NCBI GenBank assembly: GCA_934454215.1
Contig: CAKSGG010000052.1
Location: 1-20,811 of the forward strand
DNA: 20,811 bases
Direction of reading: 5' to 3'
DNA from: an uncultured Clostridia bacterium
GTDB lineage: Bacteria > Bacillota > Clostridia > UBA1381
A program made the position numbers and the translations under genes. Position 1 is the stretch's first letter. Every line of letters begins with the position of its first letter. Below are positions 6,553-12,724 of the stretch, piece after piece. The notes beneath the pieces were generated by a model. The model was not told where the DNA came from, made no database searches, and saw nothing but the letters and a program-made list of their open reading frames with translations.

Positions 6553-7915
6553 ATATTGTCAGTATTCCATCTTCACTTTCTATCAAAAGCAAAATATTTT
6601 CCTCCCGTCCGTTATCCGCATTTATATATATTATAAAATTTTTATCTTTAAATGTGCCTTTGAACTCATAGCACAAAACCTCTTCAAGGCTGTCCTTCGG
6701 TATCAGTGCCAGTCCCGTCGACGTAACATTCAGATTTGACGCAATTTTAGATTTTGCTTCTTCAACGCTTAAAGCAGGCTCTTTCAGTTCTCTTTCGGTG
6801 TGATTCATTAAATAGCCGTTGCTTTCAAAACCCACAATTGAACCGTTGTCAAGAGCAACACGAACCTTTACCAAATCGGAATAACACACCGTTTCATTCT
6901 GAACATACGCAAAATTTATTGTTGCGATATTATTGCTTTTTTCATAATAACTGCTTTTCATATTGTAAATTCCCCGGCTTTCCAGAAACCTTGACGCTGC
7001 TTCGGTTGCACCGTTAATATCAATATTGCTTTTTTCAACATTTACACTGTCAAGAAAATACAGAATATGACCGCCCTGCTTTGTTACGCTTATCGTAATT
7101 CTGCCGCTGCCGTTCGCCGCCGAAAAATTATACGCCGGCATTTTTGTATTTTCGGTTGACCCCGATGATTTCAGTGTACGTCCTCTGTCACCCAAAAATT
7201 CCTGCGCCCTCTTTAATGCGTCCTCCTCCGAGATTTCCTTTGCATTTTCAAGCATAACAGGACGGCGGTTCTCTATATGCTCCGAAAAAGGACCGTCATA
7301 AATCAACGACGGATATTCGTCAAATGCCTTTTCAACATTTTGCATATCCTCCAATATTCCGCCCTCTGCTTTTGCGGTATTGCCTCCCGTCCTGTCCGCC
7401 GCTGAGGCTGTCATCTCTGACAAGCGTATATTGCCCGCATATATTTGATTTTGGATTTTAACAAGACTTTGCTTTAACTCAGCCGCATAATCATTCAGTT
7501 CCGCAAGCGTGTCGTACTGTTCCTGAGAAATTTTTTCTCCGTTTATCATCGACTGTGATAAAACATATGTGTAGTCCCCGACCTGCGACAAAAATTTTGA
7601 AGTATTATCCAACTGAATCTGTGATGTAGGAAGCTGACCGAGACATGATTTTGCCTCTGCCGATTCCGAAAAAATATCATTTGAAATTGAAGCAAGCTGT
7701 GCCGGTGTTTGAGCAATCTGTGCTTTTGTAAGCTTAACGTCAATGTTATCTATATAATCAACCAAATCTGAAAATGCACGGTTATATGAATTTTCCACAT
7801 TTAATTCAAGCATATGCGCCGCGCTCTTTTTATTAAATCCCCATATAATTGCAGCTATCAGCGCAACAATCAGTAAAGAATACATCCATATATGAATTTT
7901 CCTTGTCTTTTCCAT
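6551..7915 (-). CDS. ypeB: Germination protein YpeB
   Basis: The product has 454 residues from ATG 7915, which has AGAGGAG at 7924-7930; an upstream in-frame ATG at 7933 lacks a site. One N-terminal membrane segment, 'WMYSLLIVALIAAIIWGF', follows a short basic start, then a coiled-coil-like region, and C-terminal PepSY-like repeats (about 240-454, e.g. 'SEEDALKRAQEFLGDRG' and 'SVEEAKSKIASNLN'). Length and layout match YpeB of Bacillus and Clostridia. YpeB sits in the spore inner membrane/cortex zone, is needed to keep SleB stable, and is consumed during germination. It follows sleB by 22 bases, the usual sleB-ypeB operon. Confidence 0.95.
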   Translation of the reverse strand: MEKTRKIHIWMYSLLIVALIAAIIWGFNKKSAAHMLELNVENSYNRAFSDLVDYIDNIDVKLTKAQIAQTPAQLASISNDIFSESAEAKSCLGQLPTSQIQLDNTSKFLSQVGDYTYVLSQSMINGEKISQEQYDTLAELNDYAAELKQSLVKIQNQIYAGNIRLSEMTASAADRTGGNTAKAEGGILEDMQNVEKAFDEYPSLIYDGPFSEHIENRRPVMLENAKEISEEDALKRAQEFLGDRGRTLKSSGSTENTKMPAYNFSAANGSGRITISVTKQGGHILYFLDSVNVEKSNIDINGATEAASRFLESRGIYNMKSSYYEKSNNIATINFAYVQNETVCYSDLVKVRVALDNGSIVGFESNGYLMNHTERELKEPALSVEEAKSKIASNLNVTSTGLALIPKDSLEEVLCYEFKGTFKDKNFIIYINADNGREENILLLIESEDGILTI

Positions 7916-7937
7916 GTCTATAACTCCTCTCATATCA

Positions 7938-8363
7938 CTACTTACAGAAACGGTGCTTACCTATCTGTACAATCAGCGGTCTTGACCAAATCCATGCGTT
8001 TGTTGCCGTATCGGGATTAAAATAATAAATCGCTCCGCCCGACGGGTCCCAGCCGTTTATAGCGTCACTGCATGCCTTGTAAACCGTAGAACCCTCCGAA
8101 ATCGGAACATTTATCTGACCGTCGGAAACCGCCGTAAATGCTCCGGGCTGATAAATAACGCCCGATACCGTATTGGGGAAAGACGAATGCTTTACACGGT
8201 TCAAAATCACCGCCGCAACCGCAACCTGTCCCTCATACGGTTCTCCCCTTGCCTCTCCGTTTACGGCTCTTGCAAGAAGCTGTGTGTCCGCCTGCGAATA
8301 CTGCGCATATGCAGACATTCCGAAAATCATCATACTTAAAATAAACGCTGTTAATTTTTTCAT
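7938..8363 (-). CDS. sleB: Spore cortex-lytic enzyme SleB, catalytic domain only
   Basis: The product has 141 residues from ATG 8363, where GGAG lies 6 bases upstream; an in-frame ATG at 8375 overlaps that site and is less likely. Residues 1-20 (MKKLTAFILSMMIFGMSAYA) are a signal peptide. The rest is the Hydrolase_2 domain: 'ARAVNGEARGEPYEGQVAVA' with the family's conserved glutamate at E37, 'ILNRVKHSSFPNTVSGVIYQ', 'GGAIYYFNPDTA' and 'WSRPLIVQIGKHRFC'. The enzyme is a lytic transglycosylase acting on muramic-lactam cortex during germination. The N-terminal peptidoglycan-binding domain of Bacillus SleB is absent, so it has CwlJ-like size but keeps an export signal and the ypeB partner. It would be expected to be expressed in the forespore. 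Confidence 0.93.
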   Translation of the reverse strand: MKKLTAFILSMMIFGMSAYAQYSQADTQLLARAVNGEARGEPYEGQVAVAAVILNRVKHSSFPNTVSGVIYQPGAFTAVSDGQINVPISEGSTVYKACSDAINGWDPSGGAIYYFNPDTATNAWIWSRPLIVQIGKHRFCK

Positions 8364-8398
8364 AATAATCTCCATTCCGCCGCCTACAGCGGCATAAA
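8359..8398 (-). promoter_or_regulatory. Hairpin-RBS leader of sleB, shared with engB
   Basis: Reading the minus strand, a small hairpin GCCGC-TGTAG-GCGGC (8393-8379) stands directly against the Shine-Dalgarno GGAG, ahead of the sleB ATG at 8363. The 40-nt block is 35/40 identical to the block at 11826-11865 in front of engB, and the differences keep the stem paired (C-G becomes U-G). It could modulate translation or be a shared repeat. Confidence 0.6.
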
Positions 8399-8425
8399 CT
8401 TTTCACTATTAATATTTACACATCA

Positions 8426-8455
8426 GTATAAAAAAATACAAAACAGGTAATATTT
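8426..8455 (+). promoter_or_regulatory. Sigma-F promoter of spoIIR
   Basis: GTATA (8426-8430), a 15-base spacer and GGTAATATTT (8446-8455) match every position of the sigma-F consensus as I know it (GYWTA, 15 bases, GGNRANANTW). Transcription would begin about 20 bases before the spoIIR ATG. spoIIR is a classic sigma-F target, so motif and gene agree. Confidence 0.8.
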
Positions 8456-8483
8456 TTTACAGAATATTTACGGAGGTTCTTTT

Positions 8484-9062
8484 ATGAAATTTATTTATTC
8501 ACTTATAATTGCTCTTGTAATCACCGTCGGAGCGGCGGCTTTAAGCGACAGCGCCGAAAATGACCTGCAAAACGGAATTTTACGTCTGCATATTATTGCC
8601 GACAGCGACTCCGAAACGGCACAGACAATAAAGCTTGAAGTCAGAGATGAAATTATAAGAACTGTTGATTTGAAAGATTCAGACTTTCAAAAGAAAGCCG
8701 TATCGGCGGCAAATAAAATTTTAAAGCAAAAAAACGTTCCCTACAGCGCATACAGCGAAACTGGAAAATTTTACTTTCCCGAAAAAAGATACAATAATAT
8801 TGTTTTGCCCGAGGGGTATTATTACGGTATAAGAATCGTCCTCGGCAGCGGAGCGGGCAAAAACTGGTGGTGCATAATGTATCCTCCTTTATGCGCCGTA
8901 AGCGATACCGAAATGGAAATGAGCGTTGAAACATCAAACCGTCTGAAACATCAACTGAAACCAGACACATACGAGCTTGTCACTTCAAATGACGGCAAGG
9001 TTAAAATAAAATTTAAAGCGGTTGAAATTATCCGTTCAATAAAGTGTAAAATGCGGTCTTGA
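8484..9062 (+). CDS. spoIIR: Stage II sporulation protein R
   Basis: The product has 192 residues. ATG 8484 follows GGAGG at 8472-8476. Residues 1-20 are a signal or anchor segment (MKFIYSLIIALVITVGAAAL). Family signatures are 'LRLHIIADSDSETAQTIKLE' followed by VRDEII, then 'GYYYGIRIVLGSGAGKNWWC' followed by IMYPPLC. SpoIIR is made in the forespore, exported to the intermembrane space, and triggers SpoIIGA to process pro-sigma-E in the mother cell. It is somewhat shorter than the Bacillus protein but has both conserved blocks. It is divergent from sleB; its stop codon overlaps the -35 box of the tgt promoter. Confidence 0.96.
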   Translation: MKFIYSLIIALVITVGAAALSDSAENDLQNGILRLHIIADSDSETAQTIKLEVRDEIIRTVDLKDSDFQKKAVSAANKILKQKNVPYSAYSETGKFYFPEKRYNNIVLPEGYYYGIRIVLGSGAGKNWWCIMYPPLCAVSDTEMEMSVETSNRLKHQLKPDTYELVTSNDGKVKIKFKAVEIIRSIKCKMRS

Positions 9063-9087
9063 CTTTTTTCAATTATTGTTATATACT
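9059..9087 (+). promoter_or_regulatory. Sigma-A promoter of tgt
   Basis: TTGACT (9059-9064), a 17-base spacer and TATACT (9082-9087). The -35 box overlaps the last bases of spoIIR. This promoter lets tgt be expressed in vegetative cells, independent of the sporulation gene before it. Confidence 0.8.
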
Positions 9088-9123
9088 ATATAGAGATAAA
9101 TTTATAAAAAAGGAAATTTGCAA

Positions 9124-10257
9124 ATGTTTAAAATACTTCACACTAACGGAAAAGCACGCAGGGGCGAGTTTCATACCGTTCACGGAGTTGTTCAGACTCC
9201 TGTATTTCAAAACGTCGGAACTACGGCGGCAATAAAGGGCGCTGTAGATACCTTTGATTTAAAGGAAATAGGCTGTCAGATTGAGCTTTCAAACACGTAC
9301 CACCTTCATCTCCGTCCTGGGGATAAGGTAATAAAGGAGCTTGGCGGACTTCATAAATTTATGAACTGGGACAGACCCATACTTACGGACAGCGGCGGAT
9401 TTCAGGTTTTTTCGCTTGCGTCACTGCGTAAAATAACGGAAGAAGGCGTTGCCTTTAACTCACATATCGACGGGCGCAGAATTTTTATGGGTCCCGAGGA
9501 AAGTATGCAGATTCAATCAAATCTTGCGTCAACAATTGCCATGGCGTTTGACGAATGTGTTGAAAATCCGTCAACCTACGATTATGTGAAAAAATCGTGC
9601 GAGAGAACAGCACGCTGGCTTGTACGCTGTAAGGACGAGATGAAGCGCTTAAACTCTCTTGATGATACAATAAATAAAAATCAAATGCTGTTCGGCATTA
9701 ATCAGGGCGGTATATACGAGGATTTGCGCATATGGCAGATGAAAGAAATTGCAAAGCTTGATTTGCCAGGATATGCAATCGGCGGACTTGCCGTGGGCGA
9801 AAGTCATGAGGAAATGTATAAAATCATAGACACCGTAGAGCCGTTTATGCCCGACGACCGCCCCCGTTATCTTATGGGCGTCGGAACACCGTCAAATATT
9901 ATAGAATCCGTTGCAAGAGGCGTGGATTTTTTTGACTGTGTTATGGCTTCAAGGAACGCACGTCACGGCTTTATATTTACGCACAGCGGAACGCTGAATA
10001 TGATGAACGCCAAGCACACGCTTGATACACGTCCGCTTGATGAGGAATGTCATTGCCCCGCTTGTCAGCATTATACAAGAGCGTATATCCACCACCTGTT
10101 TAAGGCTAAAGAGATGCTTGCAATGCGCCTTTGCGTTCTGCACAATCTATACTTCTTTAATGACCTTATGGCAAGAATAAGGCTTGCAATTGAAGAGGAC
10201 AGATTTGACGAATTCAGACGTGAAAACAGCGGAAAGCTTGACAGAAGAATAGTATAA
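9124..10257 (+). CDS. tgt: Queuine/preQ1 tRNA-guanine transglycosylase
   Basis: The product has 377 residues. ATG 9124 has AGGA at 9111-9114; an in-frame TTG at 9118 is less likely. The enzyme swaps guanine-34 of GUN-anticodon tRNAs for preQ1. It is a TIM barrel with the general-acid aspartate D89 in 'TDSGGFQVFSL', the 'GGLAVGES' loop, the nucleophile D271 in 'VDFFDCVMASRNARHG', and the zinc ligands C309, C311, C314 and H340 ('CHCPAC' and 'LHNLYFF'). All key residues are present and the length is typical. The queA gene, often a neighbour, is not in this window. Confidence 0.98.
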   Translation: MFKILHTNGKARRGEFHTVHGVVQTPVFQNVGTTAAIKGAVDTFDLKEIGCQIELSNTYHLHLRPGDKVIKELGGLHKFMNWDRPILTDSGGFQVFSLASLRKITEEGVAFNSHIDGRRIFMGPEESMQIQSNLASTIAMAFDECVENPSTYDYVKKSCERTARWLVRCKDEMKRLNSLDDTINKNQMLFGINQGGIYEDLRIWQMKEIAKLDLPGYAIGGLAVGESHEEMYKIIDTVEPFMPDDRPRYLMGVGTPSNIIESVARGVDFFDCVMASRNARHGFIFTHSGTLNMMNAKHTLDTRPLDEECHCPACQHYTRAYIHHLFKAKEMLAMRLCVLHNLYFFNDLMARIRLAIEEDRFDEFRRENSGKLDRRIV

Positions 10258-10262
10258 TAATA

Positions 10263-10293
10263 AAAAACGGCATAATTATGTGCCGTTTTTTTT
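10263..10293. terminator. Bidirectional terminator between tgt and the radical SAM gene
   Basis: AAAAACGGCA (10263-10272) and TGCCGTTTTT (10281-10290) form a perfect 10-bp stem with an 8-base loop, with T/A runs on both sides. It overlaps the last codons of the convergent radical SAM gene, whose stop codon (10276-10278) lies in the loop. Confidence 0.85.
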
Positions 10294-11229
10294 ATTTGCG
10301 AACCTCGCTCCCTGAAATGTGTTTCTGCGGAGCATTTCTTTATCAATTTCATTCAGTACCACAAATTTTTTCAGACTCCACATCGGACCTATAAGCGAAT
10401 TGCGTCCGCCGTCGCCCGTCAGTCTTTGAATAACCGTTTCTTCACTGAACAATTCCAACTGTCTTACAATTATATCAACATATTCTTCAAGTGTGAGCAG
10501 TTCAAACTCTCCGTTTGCATATTCCTCTGCCATTTTTGTATTTTTTAAGATGTGCAGCAAATGCAGCTTAACGCAGTGCGGCTTCAGCGCCGCAACCTCA
10601 CCGGCGCTTTCAAGCATCATATCCCTTGTCTCCCCCGGCAGTCCGTTAATAAGATGAACGCATACGTTTATATTCCGTTCTTTTAATTTATTGTACCCAT
10701 TAAGAAATTCAGCATATGTATGACAGCGGTTAATTCTCTCCCCCGTCTTGTCAAAAATGCTCTGAAGTCCCAGCTCGACAATAAGATATGTTCTCATGTT
10801 CAGCTCTGACAAATAATCAAGCACATCGTCCGCAAGGCAATCCGCCCTTGTTGCAATGCTTATACCGACAACATTCTCTTTATTTAAAACAGGCTCAAAC
10901 TTTGAACGCAGTACATCAACGGGCGCATATGTGTTTGTATTTGCCTGAAAATACGGAATATATAATGCGTCATGCCATTTATTGAGCATACTCTCCTTTA
11001 CCTCGTCAAATTGCTGTTCAATGCTTTTACTTGCGTCTCCCGCAAAATCACCGCTTCCCATTGATGAACAGTACGTACAGCCGCCCACGCCTTTTGTTCC
11101 GTCAATATTGGGGCAAGTAAAATTCCCATTCAGCGCTATTTTGAACACCTTTTGCCCGAACTTTCGGCGCAGATGATAATTCCATGTATGATACCTTTTA
11201 TTATCATCAGAATATTTAAAATCACTCAT
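10276..11229 (-). CDS. TIGR01212-type radical SAM protein (YhcC/YtqA-like)
   Basis: The product has 317 residues from ATG 11229, which overlaps the engB stop codon (ATGAGTGA), indicating translational coupling; the frame is open further upstream but inside engB. The 4Fe-4S cysteines have the spacing characteristic of this family: C39 then C51 and C54 in 'NFTCPNIDGTKGVGGCTYC'. Further family motifs are 'YFQANTNTYAP', 'VGISIATRADCL', 'VELGLQSIFDKTGERINRCH', 'HLINGLPGETRDMM' and 'VIQRLTGDGGRNSLIGPMW'. The exact reaction is not firmly known to me. The setting with ileS and engB fits a housekeeping RNA- or translation-linked role, but that is inference. Confidence 0.9.
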   Translation of the reverse strand: MSDFKYSDDNKRYHTWNYHLRRKFGQKVFKIALNGNFTCPNIDGTKGVGGCTYCSSMGSGDFAGDASKSIEQQFDEVKESMLNKWHDALYIPYFQANTNTYAPVDVLRSKFEPVLNKENVVGISIATRADCLADDVLDYLSELNMRTYLIVELGLQSIFDKTGERINRCHTYAEFLNGYNKLKERNINVCVHLINGLPGETRDMMLESAGEVAALKPHCVKLHLLHILKNTKMAEEYANGEFELLTLEEYVDIIVRQLELFSEETVIQRLTGDGGRNSLIGPMWSLKKFVVLNEIDKEMLRRNTFQGARFANKKNGT

Positions 11230-11830
11230 TTTCCTCGTCAAAATCTCCCAGACGCAGCATTTCAATCATATCCCAAACCGTATATTTTCCCTCATCGTCC
11301 TGCGTGGAAAACGGCACGAGAATATCCTCCTCGCCCAGCTCAAGCGTTTCCCATATACGCTCAAGATTCGGTTCTATTTCACGCTTTTTCAGCTTATCCA
11401 TTTTTGTTGCGATAACTATTACCCTGTCATGATAATGCTTAATCCACTCGCACATCTGAATATCGTCCTTTGACGGCTTATGTCTGCTGTCAACCAAAAG
11501 GAAGGTCTGAACAAGAGGCTCTCTGTTCGCCAGATAATCCTCCATCATCTTGCCCCATTTTTCCGTTTCCGACTTTGAACGCTGTGCATATCCGTAGCCG
11601 GGCAAATCAACCAAAAAAATACTGTCGTCAATATTGTAGAAATTAATTGTTGCCGTTTTTCCGGGCGTTCCGCTCACGCGTGCAAGCGACTTTCTGTTAA
11701 GCAGTTTATTTATCAGCGATGACTTTCCTACATTCGACCTGCCCGCAAATGCAAATTCCATATATCCCTCGTTCGGATACTGCTTCGGATTCACCGCCGA
11801 AATTTTAAGTGACGCATTGTGTATATTCAT
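11222..11830 (-). CDS. engB: Ribosome biogenesis GTPase YsxC/EngB
   Basis: The product has 202 residues, the normal size. ATG 11830 has AAAGGAG with 6 bases between GGAG and the start. The GTPase motifs are G1 'GRSNVGKS' (30-37), G2 around T59-T61 in 'GKTATINF', G3 'DLPGYG' (75-80) and G4 'TKMDK' (142-146). YsxC is an essential GTPase needed for late assembly of the 50S subunit. It overlaps the radical SAM gene downstream by 8 bases. Upstream lies an unusual 195-base spacer with a hairpin leader and a palindromic repeat, described separately. It is often found after lon in other Firmicutes; here it follows a HAD phosphatase gene. Confidence 0.97.
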   Translation of the reverse strand: MNIHNASLKISAVNPKQYPNEGYMEFAFAGRSNVGKSSLINKLLNRKSLARVSGTPGKTATINFYNIDDSIFLVDLPGYGYAQRSKSETEKWGKMMEDYLANREPLVQTFLLVDSRHKPSKDDIQMCEWIKHYHDRVIVIATKMDKLKKREIEPNLERIWETLELGEEDILVPFSTQDDEGKYTVWDMIEMLRLGDFDEENE

Positions 11831-11865
11831 GTTAATCTCCTTTCCGCCGCCAACAACGGCATAAA
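11826..11865 (-). promoter_or_regulatory. Hairpin-RBS leader of engB, shared with sleB
   Basis: On the minus strand, hairpin GCCGT-TGTTG-GCGGC (11860-11846) is followed at once by GGAAAGGAG and the engB ATG. The block matches the sleB leader at 8359-8398 in 35 of 40 positions, including sequence outside the hairpin (TTTATG before it, GGAGATTA after it). The pair belongs to two unrelated operons about 3.4 kb apart. Confidence 0.6.
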
Positions 11866-11872
11866 TCTAACA

Positions 11873-12013
11873 TTAAAAAGAAACAAGCATATCGCTCAAA
11901 ATCAATCCGCCGATGTATATGAATACTCGGGTTGCATGGGCGAGCAACAGACGAAGTCTGTGACCAGCCTCAAAGGGTTGATTTTGAGATGAGATGCGCC
12001 GCTTATTTTTCAT
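11873..12013 (-). CDS. 46-residue ORF on the palindromic repeat, with perfect ribosome binding site
   Basis: ATG 12013 follows AAAGGAG with a 6-base gap and begins just after the HAD stop codon (12025-12027). The product starts MKNKRRISSQNQPFEAGHR, contains 'LRLLLAHATRVFIYIGGL' and ends SDMLVSF. It is basic at the N-terminus and partly hydrophobic at the C-terminus. Most of the frame lies inside the 111-bp inverted-repeat element, so its composition is dictated by the repeat. I have a recollection of similar 'AHATRV' short ORFs in gut Clostridia genomes, which would suit a dispersed repeat read as protein; I cannot verify this. It may be translated, because the start signal is as good as that of engB, or be a by-product. 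Confidence 0.4.
   Translation of the reverse strand: MKNKRRISSQNQPFEAGHRLRLLLAHATRVFIYIGGLILSDMLVSF
11887..11997. mobile_element. 111-bp palindromic repeat with 14-bp terminal inverted repeats (MITE-like or structured RNA)
   Basis: CTCAAAATCAATCC (11895-11908) and GGGTTGATTTTGAG (11975-11988) are inverted repeats matching in 13 of 14 positions, extended outward by GCAT/ATGC (11887-11890 and 11994-11997). Inside are ACAGAC-GAA-GTCTGT (11947-11961), a perfect hairpin, and a second weaker stem formed by CTCG (11926) and CGAG (11941). No transposase is present. The structure would fold as a long stem closing a multi-branched RNA on either strand. It sits between HAD and engB in an otherwise tight operon. 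Confidence 0.55.
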
Positions 12014-12024
12014 GTTAATCTCCT

Positions 12025-12669
12025 TTATTTCATTAAAAGCTCTGTCAGTTCCCCTATATCGTTTACAATATAATCAACTCCTGCATTTTCAAGCTCGTTC
12101 GGCTCTGCATATCCGAATCTGACTCCGCAGCTCACAATCCCGCATTTTTTTGCGCCGATTATATCCTGCCTTCTGTCGCCTGTCATGATGACTTTCTCTT
12201 TCGGGCAGCCCAGCTTATCAAGAGCGTATTGTATGACCTCGTCTTTATTATTTCTCGTTCCGTCAAGCTCACTCCCCGAAATAAGCTTTAAATACGGGCG
12301 CAAGCGAAATTTCTTTGCGATTATATCCGCAAAAACTTTCGGCTTTGACGTTGCAAGAACCAAAATATGCCCCGTATCGACAAGCTTTTGGAGCATATCC
12401 TCAACGCCGTCATATACTTTATTTTCAAAAATTCCGATTTCTGAAAATCTTTCACGGTATTTTTCAACCGCTTTCAGAGCGTCCTCTCTTGAAAAGCCGT
12501 AAAAGCCCATAAATGAATCAACAAGAGGCGGTCCTATAAAATTGGTAAGTTTATCCGCATCCTCATAAATACCGAAATCTGCCAAAGCATATTGAACGCA
12601 TTTCGTTATTCCCTCTTTCGGGTCGGTCAGTGTTCCGTCAAGGTCAAAAAATATATATTTATATTTCAT
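12025..12669 (-). CDS. HAD-superfamily phosphatase (phosphoglycolate phosphatase-like)
   Basis: The product has 214 residues from ATG 12669, which has GGGGAG at 12676-12681; the frame is open to 12702 but those codons lie in the leader hairpin. Motif I is 'FFDLDGTLTD' with nucleophile D9 and acid/base D11, motif II the threonine of 'LATSKP', motif III a downstream lysine and motif IV 'MTGDRRQDIIGAK'. A helical cap lies between motif I and II ('DSFMGFYGFSREDALKAVEK'), the Gph/YhfE-like C1 cap type. The substrate cannot be read from sequence; small phosphate esters are usual. It lies 56 bases after ileS and is probably co-transcribed. Confidence 0.9.
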   Translation of the reverse strand: MKYKYIFFDLDGTLTDPKEGITKCVQYALADFGIYEDADKLTNFIGPPLVDSFMGFYGFSREDALKAVEKYRERFSEIGIFENKVYDGVEDMLQKLVDTGHILVLATSKPKVFADIIAKKFRLRPYLKLISGSELDGTRNNKDEVIQYALDKLGCPKEKVIMTGDRRQDIIGAKKCGIVSCGVRFGYAEPNELENAGVDYIVNDIGELTELLMK

Positions 12670-12681
12670 AATTAACTCCCC

Positions 12682-12714
12682 AAAGGGGTTGCCGCATAAC
12701 ACAACAACCCCTTT
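12682..12714 (-). promoter_or_regulatory. 10-bp hairpin directly before the HAD ribosome binding site
   Basis: AAAGGGGTTG and CAACCCCTTT (12682-12691 and 12705-12714) form a perfect stem with a 13-base loop. On the minus strand it begins 11 bases after the ileS stop codon and ends against the GGGGAG Shine-Dalgarno of the HAD gene. There is no T-run, so it looks like an RNA-processing, attenuation or translational element rather than a classic terminator. Confidence 0.55.
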
Positions 12715-12724
12715 ATGTTATAAA

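Larger units (their letters stand above)
11826..12026. repeat. 18-bp direct repeat (duplicated translation start) flanking the palindromic element
   Basis: TTCATGTTAATCTCCTTT occurs exactly at 11826-11843 and 12009-12026, 183 bases apart. On the coding (minus) strand each copy is a Shine-Dalgarno plus ATG, one for engB and one for the 46-codon ORF. The duplication suggests that the intervening DNA was inserted or segmentally duplicated so that the incoming piece acquired a copy of the engB start signal. Confidence 0.7.

Noticed and set aside
8364..8445. Sigma-G promoter of sleB
   Set aside because: Expected from biology, but the best match (GTATT with an AATATTA-like -10) misses several consensus positions, so no coordinates are claimed.
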